From: a virus
IMG/VR virus record: IMGVR_UViG_3300046799_000096
Location: 1-21,755 of that record
Reading direction: 5' to 3' (one strand)
DNA: 21,755 nucleotides
Shown here: positions 1-6,670 of the stretch, in pieces
Numbering within the stretch: the first letter of the stretch is position 1
Layout of the letters: the number at the start of each line of letters is the position of its first letter
Made by a program: the position numbers and the translations under genes
Notes under the pieces: generated by a model
What the model was told of the DNA's origin: nothing
The model's input: only the letters and a program-made list of their open reading frames with translations
Database searches by the model: none

Positions 1-351
1 TTTGTGGAAGGTATACATATGCGGCCGCCAACCGAGCGAGGCGGAAACCCGGCCCCATCCTTTCCGTCCGACCGCCGTCGCCTCGGTGCAGCCGTGCTCG
101 CCCACCGCCCATGAGACGATGTCGCGGTCCAGATCCAGGCAATCCTGGAGGGCTCCGGAAATAAGCCAGTAGTGCACCGCTTTCAGGCGCGGGTATTCGT
201 GGATCTCGGTGACGATCGCGCCGTCGCCGTTCTCCCAGAACTGGGCTTTACCGGATTTCACGAGGTCCACGACATCGGCGAGCGCGTGCGTGCCGCCGCC
301 GTATTCGAGGGCCCTCTGGAGCCGCGCCCGCTTCTCTTCCGGGGACAGCAT
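1..351 (-). CDS. GNAT-like phage protein, C-terminus cut by the window edge
   Basis: The frame is open for 117 codons from an ATG at 351 to base 1 with no stop, so the 3' end is missing. The ATG directly follows the TGA of the previous gene (TGAATG), which fixes the start. The translation begins MLSPEEKRARLQRALEYGGG. It continues with an AVHYWLISGAL stretch, a WAVGEHGC stretch and a GRKGWGRVSASLGWRPH stretch. This order (short helix, W/H strand, then GR-GW-R and GW) is that of the small GNAT-fold proteins common among structural genes of short-tailed phages. Function is unknown; they are often listed as acyltransferase-like, and no substrate can be named. Its place after the nozzle-like gene suggests a virion or ejected protein. 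The family is recognised from memory; the role is inference. Confidence 0.7.
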   Translation of the reverse strand, partial: MLSPEEKRARLQRALEYGGGTHALADVVDLVKSGKAQFWENGDGAIVTEIHEYPRLKAVHYWLISGALQDCLDLDRDIVSWAVGEHGCTEATAVGRKGWGRVSASLGWRPHMYTFHK

Positions 352-540
352 TCAGGTAACGATACGATCCAGGAGGAGCGTCCCCATCGGCGTCACATGG
401 ACGCGCCACACGCCGCCGTCGGTCGCGCGGAAGTTGATCGCGTCGAAGGTCGGAATGGGATCGGGCGGCGAGGGTGGGACCACCGCCGGAGGCGGAGTGA
501 GGGTGAAGGGCTCCGGCGTGGATCGTTTTGGGAGTGTCAT
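352..540 (-). CDS. Small hypothetical phage protein (62 aa)
   Basis: A start at 540 is chosen because its ATG overlaps the TGA of the upstream gene as ATGA; a longer in-frame ATG at 597 would overlap that gene by 61 bases. The 62-aa product starts MTLPKRSTPEPF, has a proline-rich middle (TPPPAVVPPSPPDP) and ends with a predicted beta hairpin, GGVWRVHVTPMGTLLLDRIV. The last 30 residues resemble the end of its upstream neighbour (537-767), so the two look like diverged copies of one small beta-rich module. It is sandwiched between the nozzle-like gene group and the GNAT-like gene. Function is unknown; a small virion component is possible. Confidence 0.6.
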   Translation of the reverse strand: MTLPKRSTPEPFTLTPPPAVVPPSPPDPIPTFDAINFRATDGGVWRVHVTPMGTLLLDRIVT

Positions 541-767
541 ATCCTGGGGACCTGTTCTGTCAGTATTGTTCCGGTATCGCTGACGGTCACGCGCCATGTG
601 GACCCGTCGGGCGAAATCAGCCCGATGAACCGGAAGGCGGGACCCGCCAGTCCGGCGTTGGCCTTCTTGTTCAGTTCGGCCGCTATCGCCGCCAGCCGCT
701 GGTCGAGATCGCCGGAGGCGGGGACGGTGAACGGCGCGGGCGGGCGGGAGGCGGGGCGAACACTCAT
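537..767 (-). CDS. Small hypothetical phage protein (76 aa)
   Basis: The ATG at 767 overlaps the TGA of the nozzle-like gene (ATGA), and its own TGA overlaps the ATG of the next gene in the same way. The 76-aa product has a proline-rich start (MSVRPASRPPAPF), a short predicted helix with heptad character (DLDQRLAAIAAELNKKA) and a C-terminal beta segment ending GSTWRVTVSDTGTILTEQV. That ending aligns with the end of the 62-aa protein downstream (shared pattern: F-x2-I, then dG-x-WRV-x-V-x2-x-GT-x-L). No signal peptide or membrane segment is seen. Function is not recognised; strict coupling to the nozzle-like gene suggests a tail or head-tail role. Confidence 0.65.
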   Translation of the reverse strand: MSVRPASRPPAPFTVPASGDLDQRLAAIAAELNKKANAGLAGPAFRFIGLISPDGSTWRVTVSDTGTILTEQVPRI

Positions 768-2311
768 CTACGGCCGCCGCCTTTCATCTCCAGCCTCGGG
801 CGACCCACGGCGAAGGGGCCATCAGCGGTCGCCTCCATGCGCATGCGGACGGAGCGGCCGGAGAAACGCATGTCCATCAGCCCGCCGTGGATGACGGTGT
901 AGAGGCCGGTATCGTATTCGCTCTCGGCATCGTGCGGCTGCTCGCGCGGGAAGAAGCGATAGCCGATGGTGTCCGGCGGCCCGTCCGCGTCGAAGACAAG
1001 TTGTTTCACATGAAACCTCTTCTCCCCCTCGCCGGCGACGATGTCGCCGCTCTCGGCGTAAATCTGGCCGTATGGCGCGCGCGGGACGCCGTTGTCGGTC
1101 CAGCCATATTCGTGTAAGTAAAGTCCACCGCCAGATCCCAACGGGCCACCGAGCACCGGATAGTCCATCGTTCCCGACGGATCCGCCGCCGTTCTGTCGC
1201 GCACGCCGATGGTCCATGGATGCGCCGGGTCGGCGAAGTTCAGCGCGAGATAGCGGTTGGTATCGAGCGAGCCTTCATCCGGCCAGTCCCACCATAACTC
1301 GGTGAACGCGGGATTTGGGCCACCGAACACGCGTCCGGCCATGGCGCGGTTGACCAGGCTGTAAAACCAATCCTGCACGCCGCACGGTAGCGGCTGCACG
1401 TTGCCCTGATAAGACCAGAAGGTTTGCACGCCGGGCCACGCGATGAACGACCCGATGCCGACGACGGCGCGTAACGATATCGGACCGCAGCCGGTGGCGA
1501 TCTGGTTTATTCCGTAAGCGTAAGGCGCGCCGACATAGACCATTTTATGCGCGTCGTTGGCGGTGAAGATCAGGATACCGTCCGAGATCTTCACCGCCGT
1601 CATGGCGTAGGACTGCGTCTGGAGCATTTTATCGCCCGCGAGGTTGGTGACATCGGGCGCCCAGGTGTCGGGGTCTTCCTGGTCGGACCACGCGATCCGG
1701 CGAGGATCACCACCGGCGGCGAGGAGGACGACGTGGCGCTGGTCGGTCACGACCACGCCCCGGTTGCCGGTGGGGGCGGCGGCGACGATCACGGGCAACG
1801 TCGCGAATGTCGCTGGCGACCAGCGGAACAGGTGGCCGTCCTGCGTGGGCACGATCAGCAGATCCTGACCGAAGGTGTCGAGGCTCCAGCGATCGCCCAT
1901 GGTGGCGGCGATGTCCGAGGGGCCAACGTCCCCGGTGTCGCGCCGCGTGCCGTAGGCGTCCTCGCCGTAATCGCCCTTCCCATAGCCGTCGGCCGTGCTG
2001 CCCGGCGCGCCGAGGGGATCGACGCCCGCTGGGGTGATGTCCGTCAACACCATGGTGTCGAAACGATACGCGAATAGTTTCGTGTCGGTGCCGATCGCCG
2101 CCCACCGAACGCCCGCGTTGTCGTGCCATGTCAGCATGTCGCGGGGGAGGTCGGGGAAGACGGCATTGGTCAGCGCGACATTGCCGCCGATCGGCTGGAG
2201 CTGGCCGCCACGGAAGCGGACAAGGTTGGCGTCATACCAATGATTGGGCGTGGCTTCGGGCGTGGCGTTCCTGAACACGCCCGGGGGAGGTGCCTGCGCT
2301 ACTCTTGGCAC
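764..2311 (-). CDS. Tail nozzle / tail tubular protein B-like protein
   Basis: The 515-aa product starts at a GTG at 2311, two bases after the collar gene's TAG; no longer start fits. The N-terminus has the pattern NLVRFRGGQLQPIGG at about residues 29-43, then AAIGTDTKLF (71-80) and DITPAG (91-96). The C-terminus has FSGRSVRMRME followed by a glycine/arginine-rich end. This order is what I know from nozzle-like tail proteins of short-tailed phages of proteobacteria. These proteins are largely beta, close the distal tail and hold the ejected DNA. A three-copy YG repeat with period five sits at residues 110-121 (DGYGKGDYGEDAYG). The assignment rests on remembered family patterns, not a search. 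A P22 gp10-like stabilisation protein would be the closest alternative name. Confidence 0.7.
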   Translation of the reverse strand: MPRVAQAPPPGVFRNATPEATPNHWYDANLVRFRGGQLQPIGGNVALTNAVFPDLPRDMLTWHDNAGVRWAAIGTDTKLFAYRFDTMVLTDITPAGVDPLGAPGSTADGYGKGDYGEDAYGTRRDTGDVGPSDIAATMGDRWSLDTFGQDLLIVPTQDGHLFRWSPATFATLPVIVAAAPTGNRGVVVTDQRHVVLLAAGGDPRRIAWSDQEDPDTWAPDVTNLAGDKMLQTQSYAMTAVKISDGILIFTANDAHKMVYVGAPYAYGINQIATGCGPISLRAVVGIGSFIAWPGVQTFWSYQGNVQPLPCGVQDWFYSLVNRAMAGRVFGGPNPAFTELWWDWPDEGSLDTNRYLALNFADPAHPWTIGVRDRTAADPSGTMDYPVLGGPLGSGGGLYLHEYGWTDNGVPRAPYGQIYAESGDIVAGEGEKRFHVKQLVFDADGPPDTIGYRFFPREQPHDAESEYDTGLYTVIHGGLMDMRFSGRSVRMRMEATADGPFAVGRPRLEMKGGGRR

Positions 2312-2313
2312 GG

Positions 2314-3255
2314 CTAGTGCGGGCCTCTGTTTGGCGCCGACAGCATCCTGGCGCGTGGCGTCTCGAACAACGCCCGCAGCGCGGTGATCTCCTCGCGCAG
2401 GCTCTCGATCTCCCGGTGAAGATCAGTCGACTCGGGCGCCGACGCGACATCGGCCGCCGTGACGATCGCCGCTTCCTGGCCGGCGTAGATGATTTTGGTT
2501 ACGGTGAGAAACGGGTTGAGCACGGTCATCGGAACGCCGCCGCCGCCGAGGCTGACGCCGTGCGCGTGGTCGCCCGTGGCGTAAACCGTGATGGCGTGCG
2601 TGTGGAAACCGGCCGGTTGCATGGAGTGCGTATGTGCCCCGGCGGGGTCGGTCGCCGAATAGATCGAGCCGGAAGCGGTGTTCCAGACCGGGAAAATGGC
2701 GGTGAAACCAGGCGTTGAATATGGCACCGCGATGCCGTGCTGATGGTCACCGACATAGTCGACAACGTGCGTGTGCGAGCCCTCGCCGCTCATTCCGGCG
2801 ACGTGGGTGTGGTTGCCCCGCGTGTCGGTGGTCAGCGTGTAATTGGGCAGATTGAGTTGCATGATGGGGCTGTAAACGTAGCCCTGCGCCTGGGTGAAAC
2901 TGAACCCGTAGGTCAGCCCGCCCTGGTCCGTCACCGTTCCCGCGCCGAGCAACGAGCGACCGGCGGTGTTGGGCAACCGGAACGTCGTGACACCGTCGCC
3001 AGCGCCCCAGTAAGTGCCGATCACGGCGAACAATTTGGCGTATGTCGTGCGGGAAATCAGTCGCCCGTCGCAGATCAGCCACCCACTCGGCGCCGTCGGT
3101 CCCGCGAAATCGGCGATGATCCCGATCTGGCAGAACTGGGAGACGAACTGGTCGATGATCGTCGCGTTATCGTTCCATTTCGCGCCCCAGGTATCGCGCG
3201 AGGCGCCCACCTCCGGCTGGATCAGCGCGAGCGATGGCGTGTAGGCGTCGGGCAT
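2314..3255 (-). CDS. Tail fibre with phage tail collar domain and six HxH motifs
   Basis: This is a 313-aa protein whose ATG abuts the TGA of the previous gene. Residues 5-35 form an anchor-like segment (LALIQPEVGAS, DTWGAKWNDNA) shared with the spike at 3765-5852. Residues 43-105 match the phage tail collar domain: PSGWLICDGRLISRTTYAKL, then GDGVTTFRLPNTAGRSLLGAG. Residues 148-232 carry HxH pairs at 149/151, 161/163, 171/173, 208/210, 218/220 and 230/232. In T4 gp37 such motifs bind iron along the trimeric fibre tip. A VPMTVLNPFLTVTKIIYAG strand closes the fold. Residues 279-298 look like a coiled coil (DLHREIESLREEITALRALF). It is probably a trimeric receptor-binding or fibre-tip protein; the receptor is unknown. 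Confidence 0.85.
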   Translation of the reverse strand: MPDAYTPSLALIQPEVGASRDTWGAKWNDNATIIDQFVSQFCQIGIIADFAGPTAPSGWLICDGRLISRTTYAKLFAVIGTYWGAGDGVTTFRLPNTAGRSLLGAGTVTDQGGLTYGFSFTQAQGYVYSPIMQLNLPNYTLTTDTRGNHTHVAGMSGEGSHTHVVDYVGDHQHGIAVPYSTPGFTAIFPVWNTASGSIYSATDPAGAHTHSMQPAGFHTHAITVYATGDHAHGVSLGGGGVPMTVLNPFLTVTKIIYAGQEAAIVTAADVASAPESTDLHREIESLREEITALRALFETPRARMLSAPNRGPH

Positions 3256-3570
3256 TCATTTCACCCCGGCGGGCGGGTTGAGAGCGGTGTTCGTCACCCC
3301 CGATGGGGCGTCCGAGCTGTCATCGGTGGTCGCCACGTACCACGTCGCGCCGGTTGGCAGCTTCACGTGCCAGCCGCCGATGCCGGATGTTCTGTTGAAC
3401 CCCATTTTCATCACCCAGTCGCGGTAGGTGCCATAGGAGGTGCCTGTGTGGGGGCGGTTGGTCTGCGGCGCGTAGGGCGCCTGGAAGCCCCACACGATGG
3501 CGCCGTTGGCGGCCCGCCACTGCGGGTTGCCGGTGGGTGTCTGGGTCATGGAGCCGGCGGTGGAAGGCAT
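3256..3570 (-). CDS. Hypothetical protein between two fibre genes (104 aa)
   Basis: The ATG at 3570 lies three bases after the TAG of the 64-aa gene and has a good ribosome site, GGGAG, eight bases upstream. Its TGA abuts the collar-fibre ATG. The product is rich in G, T, W and aromatic residues (NPQWRAANGAIVWGF, then TYRDWVMKMGF, GGWHVKLPTGATWYVATTDD) and looks like a small beta domain without membrane segments. I do not recognise a family. It sits between the pectate-lyase spike and the collar fibre, so a fibre accessory, chaperone or tip role is plausible but not shown. Confidence 0.65.
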   Translation of the reverse strand: MPSTAGSMTQTPTGNPQWRAANGAIVWGFQAPYAPQTNRPHTGTSYGTYRDWVMKMGFNRTSGIGGWHVKLPTGATWYVATTDDSSDAPSGVTNTALNPPAGVK

Positions 3571-3573
3571 GAT

Positions 3574-3768
3574 CTATTCTCCCGCTTCTTGTTGATCACG
3601 CGGCACGAGCGCGAGCGGCGGCTCCCGCGGTTGCGTGCACTGCTGTTGTATCGCGGCGATGAGCGGCGCCGTGACGGCATAGGCCACGGGTGCCTGGGCG
3701 ATGACGCGCAGGATCGTTTCCCACGTCTGGGCGTCGAGGGTGATGCTGATGCGGTCGGTGGGGTTCAT
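3574..3768 (-). CDS. Small hypothetical protein after the tail spike (64 aa)
   Basis: The ATG at 3768 overlaps the TGA of the spike gene (ATGA), which supports this start and translational coupling. The 64-aa product begins MNPTDRISITLDAQTWETIL and is predicted to be one or two helices with a short N-terminal strand (RISITLD, then WETILRVIAQAP, then PLIAAIQQQC). The end is proline- and charge-rich. No signal peptide or known motif is seen. A small helical protein directly behind a spike gene could be a fibre assembly factor; that is inference from position only. Confidence 0.55.
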   Translation of the reverse strand: MNPTDRISITLDAQTWETILRVIAQAPVAYAVTAPLIAAIQQQCTQPREPPLALVPRDQQEAGE

Positions 3769-5852
3769 GCGCCGATCAGTCCATAAGCCGTAAGATCATC
3801 GATCAACGCCTTGACGTGCTCGGCGAGCACGGGAAGTGTCACTGAGCCCGTAACGAACGTCGTGCGCGTCGCCGTGCCGGTCGCCGCTGTCCAACCGGTG
3901 CGTTTGGCGATTGGCGTCGTGCCGCAGAACCCCAGACTGCCCGTGTTGGCGAGCGTGGAGAACTTACCCGACACCGAGCCTGTCGTGCCGATGGGGATAT
4001 AGTTGATGCCGGTGGCGTCAATAAAGCCAAGAGTCGTGGTCCCGACGACGAAGTTAAACCCGGCTCCGGTTGGAGTAACCAGATTGAAGTTACCCATGAA
4101 GTTGATGCCGGCGGTCCCAAGACCAGTCAGATCGAGATGTTTGGTCAGGTCCGTCGCGGACGCCGCCGTGCCCGTGAATTTCGCGCCAGAGCCAAGCGTT
4201 GTCAGGCCACTCGCGGAGAGGGTGCTGAACGCGCCAGCCACCGCGCCCGTTTGTCCAATAGGTATGTAATTGATGCCAGTGGTATCAAGAAACCCCTTGG
4301 CGGCTCCTCCCACGGTGAAGGCCAGTTGCGCGCCACCCGGCACGCTCAGGTTGATATTGCCGCCCTGATAATTCAGGCCCGCCGTCCCAAGGCCGTTCAA
4401 ATCAATATGCTTTGACAGGTCGGTCACGGAAGCCGCCGCGCCTGTAAATCTCGTCCCGGTAGAAGTTGTCAGGACGATACCCGGCACGACCACGGCGACG
4501 TTGCCCGTGGCGGTATTCGAAAAGGTTCCGCCGCGAACACTGGCGTTCACCATCAGCGCGCCCCACACGCCGGAAAGCGTGAGGTTGCCCACGACCCCGT
4601 TGCCTTCAAACGCGAGCGTGCTGTCACCAGCGGTCGAGTTTAGCGTGACATTCGATCCAATATTATTAGCCACCACCTGACATTCCCAGAATGCCGGTCC
4701 CATGCTGAACGCCGGGCCTTCAATGTCACATCCCATGATCTGGATCTGCGTGACCCTCGCGGTCGCGGCGTTTAGGTTGAAAAAGTTTATCTGTGAAAAG
4801 ACCGTGCTGGCGATGACCTTTACTTTCATCAGCAGGGTCACGGTCGCGTCGGTCTGAATAATGTAGTTCACATGCTCGACGTGACAGTTCACGAACTGAA
4901 ACTCTTGCGCCGACTGCCCGGCGCCAGCGACCATCCCGCCAATGAAAAGCAGCGCCCCGACCATGGGTCCGTTCTCGTTGAAATGGCAGTCGGTCGCGAA
5001 GAAAGTATTAGGAAGGATATCTCCAGACACGCCGCCGGTCGCGTAGATATAAGCCTGTGTGCCGTAGGTGCTGGTAAACCGACAGCCGGTCATTCGTAGT
5101 TCCGGCCAGGTATCCTGCACGACGTGATGACCGGATATCTGATCAGTATGGCAACCAATCATCCAACCGCAAATCCCCCCCGGCCCCACGGCTTTCCAGT
5201 AGAACCCGTCATAGGCATTATAAACGAGGACGTTTTCACAGCGAACCTGCAGACCCGTGTTGATATAAACTCCGGCCCCAGCGGTTGGCGCGGCCGTGGC
5301 ATTGGTCGTGACCACGAGGTTCCGCAAACAGGCGGACTTCAAATTGGAGCCAGACCCGAGTGTCACCGAGTTTATGTTGGCGTTGGTCAGGATGGATGAA
5401 CTTGGTGGTGATAAAGTCGTCGTGCTTCCAGCCGTTCTCAGGGAATTGGCGAAGAACGACAAACCCTCGAGCGTCACACCGCTCGGCACCGTGATCCCAT
5501 TCGGTAGGAAACAACACTTCCCCGCCGGGATGACGACGATGGAACCCTCCAACGCCATCGCCGCGTTGAATGCCGCCGTATCGTCAGTCACGCCATCGCA
5601 CATCGCGCCGTAATCCAGCACGTTCCTCACATCCGCCGCGCGATCCTGCGCCGATCTCGACGTGGTGCCGCCGGTCGCGGTGTAGAGGAGTGGGCCTGAC
5701 ACCGTCCCGCCCGTCAGCGGCAGGAACGGCCCGCCCCCGACCAGCGCGGCGTCGAGCGTATCGGCGTTGCTGTTCCAGAACGCGCCCCAGGAATCGTCAT
5801 CCGCGCCGACGACCGGCTTGAAGAGACCGAGGACGGGTGTGGTCGTGGCCAT
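3765..5852 (-). CDS. Tail spike with pectate-lyase-like beta-helix and C-terminal tandem repeats
   Basis: This is a 695-aa protein. I start it at the ATG at 5852, which overlaps the previous TAA (TAATG) and has AAAGG upstream, rather than six codons earlier. Residues 1-38 form an anchor segment (LGLFKPVVGADDDSWGAFWN) shared with the collar fibre. Residues 44-60 carry a PLTGGTVSG linker. Residues 76-98 match the start of the pectate lyase superfamily beta helix (RNVLDYGAMCDGVTDDTAAF), followed by repeated short strands to about residue 460, as expected for a right-handed beta helix. Residues 463-549 and 553-638 are two copies of a module of about 90 residues (FTG, then DLxKHxDLxGLGTAG, then GINYIPIG). 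The end (VLAEHVKALIDDLTAYGLI) is a helical trimerisation-type tail. Likely a trimeric spike that binds or cuts surface polysaccharide; catalytic residues cannot be assigned. Confidence 0.85.
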   Translation of the reverse strand: MATTTPVLGLFKPVVGADDDSWGAFWNSNADTLDAALVGGGPFLPLTGGTVSGPLLYTATGGTTSRSAQDRAADVRNVLDYGAMCDGVTDDTAAFNAAMALEGSIVVIPAGKCCFLPNGITVPSGVTLEGLSFFANSLRTAGSTTTLSPPSSSILTNANINSVTLGSGSNLKSACLRNLVVTTNATAAPTAGAGVYINTGLQVRCENVLVYNAYDGFYWKAVGPGGICGWMIGCHTDQISGHHVVQDTWPELRMTGCRFTSTYGTQAYIYATGGVSGDILPNTFFATDCHFNENGPMVGALLFIGGMVAGAGQSAQEFQFVNCHVEHVNYIIQTDATVTLLMKVKVIASTVFSQINFFNLNAATARVTQIQIMGCDIEGPAFSMGPAFWECQVVANNIGSNVTLNSTAGDSTLAFEGNGVVGNLTLSGVWGALMVNASVRGGTFSNTATGNVAVVVPGIVLTTSTGTRFTGAAASVTDLSKHIDLNGLGTAGLNYQGGNINLSVPGGAQLAFTVGGAAKGFLDTTGINYIPIGQTGAVAGAFSTLSASGLTTLGSGAKFTGTAASATDLTKHLDLTGLGTAGINFMGNFNLVTPTGAGFNFVVGTTTLGFIDATGINYIPIGTTGSVSGKFSTLANTGSLGFCGTTPIAKRTGWTAATGTATRTTFVTGSVTLPVLAEHVKALIDDLTAYGLIGA
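3939..4466 (-). repeat. Two tandem modules of about 90 codons in the tail spike gene
   Basis: Residues 463-549 (bases 4206-4466) and 553-638 (3939-4196) of the spike align along their length. Shared landmarks are RFTG/KFTG, AASVTDLSKHIDL/AASATDLTKHLDL, GLGTAGLN/GLGTAGIN, GINYIPIG in both, and GAFSTL/GKFSTL. The two copies are clearly homologous in protein but only moderately similar in DNA, so the duplication is old and under selection rather than a recent slip. Confidence 0.85.
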
Positions 5853-6370
5853 TATGCCGCCTTTGCCCAAACGCCGGGGGAACAGACATGAACCTGATCG
5901 AACGCCCGCTCGAGCGGCACGCCGAGGATGGTGCCGTAGCCGCGCGGACCGAACACGCCGCTGCCGAGGACGATCGTGTCGAACGGGGTGACCGCCACCA
6001 CCGGCTTCCAGACCCAGTCACCACGACCGTAGGGGCCGGTGCCGTATGGTCCCATGCCGTAGGGCCGGCTGGTCAACGCCAACGCCATGGCGATACCACC
6101 GGCCGGAATGCGCGCGATGTCATACATGCGGATCTCGATCGGTACCACGGTCGGCAGCGTGGCGATGAGCGTTCCACCGGTCATGGCATCGTAGAGCAGC
6201 ACCGTATCGATGACGCCCCAGGAGGCCGTGGCGGTGGGCCACGCGATGCTGGCGATGTTGCACAGCGTGGTGCCATCCGAGGCGTAGGCGAGCGTCGTGG
6301 GCCGCCGCGCGTAGCCGCTGACCGTGACCTCGACACCGGCGATGGCGAGGGCGACGAAAGCAGCGGTCAC
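5852..6370 (-). CDS. Tail accessory protein with three YG repeats (172 aa)
   Basis: The start codon is a GTG at 6370 that overlaps the previous TGA (GTGA). The TAA overlaps the spike ATG. The product is beta-rich, with VSGYARRPTTLAY (residues 17-29), SIAWPTATASWGVIDTVLLYD (41-61) and a three-copy YG repeat with period five at 104-115 (PYGMGPYGTGPYG). The SGYAR ... fPTATasWG pattern recurs in phage structural proteins encoded beside fibres. The exact role is unknown; a fibre-network or baseplate-like attachment protein is plausible. The nozzle-like protein carries the same type of YG repeat, which may mean the two contact similar partners. Confidence 0.65.
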   Translation of the reverse strand: MTAAFVALAIAGVEVTVSGYARRPTTLAYASDGTTLCNIASIAWPTATASWGVIDTVLLYDAMTGGTLIATLPTVVPIEIRMYDIARIPAGGIAMALALTSRPYGMGPYGTGPYGRGDWVWKPVVAVTPFDTIVLGSGVFGPRGYGTILGVPLERAFDQVHVCSPGVWAKAA

Positions 6371-6669
6371 GGCTTCCGCTCCAGCGCCTTGATGCGTTCC
6401 TCTACCCGCCCGAGACCCTCGCGCACCGTGGCGTCGGTCGCCTCCAGCGAGCGGCGGACATCGCCGACCAGCACGCGGTTCTGGTCCATGGTTGTTCTCA
6501 TGGTGTCGATCTCGTGGCGCAGCACGTCAACGCGCCGCTCGAGGTGATGGACGCTCGCGAGCCACGACGCGGCGGCGATGGCGGCGCCGGCGAGCGTTCC
6601 GACGATCGCGAGAATACCCGCGGCGAGGCCAATATTGGATCGGAGCCAGGAGGAGACATCATCGACCAC
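6367..6669 (-). CDS. Small membrane protein with coiled coil (holin- or i-spanin-like shape)
   Basis: I start this gene at a GTG at 6669, one base past the TGA of the fibre gene; the open frame runs further upstream but only over that gene. The 100-aa product begins (M)VDDVSSWLRSNIG. It has one clear membrane segment at about residues 12-37 (GLAAGILAIVGTLAGAAIAA). A long heptad-patterned helix follows from about residue 40 to the end (LERRVDVLRHEIDTMRTTMD, then a second run to IKALERK). One N-terminal membrane helix plus a coiled coil is the shape of i-spanins and of some small phage membrane proteins, but no outer-membrane spanin partner or endolysin lies nearby. Its stop overlaps the next GTG. 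The functional assignment is weak. Confidence 0.6.
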   Translation of the reverse strand: MVDDVSSWLRSNIGLAAGILAIVGTLAGAAIAAASWLASVHHLERRVDVLRHEIDTMRTTMDQNRVLVGDVRRSLEATDATVREGLGRVEERIKALERKP

Positions 6670-6670
6670 A

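Noticed and set aside
14-29. Adjacent catatg and gcggccgc sites at the left edge, reminiscent of a cloning vector junction
   Set aside because: The reading frame of the GNAT-like gene continues smoothly through them (GWRPHMYTFHK), with the GWR motif expected at that point, so they are natural sequence.
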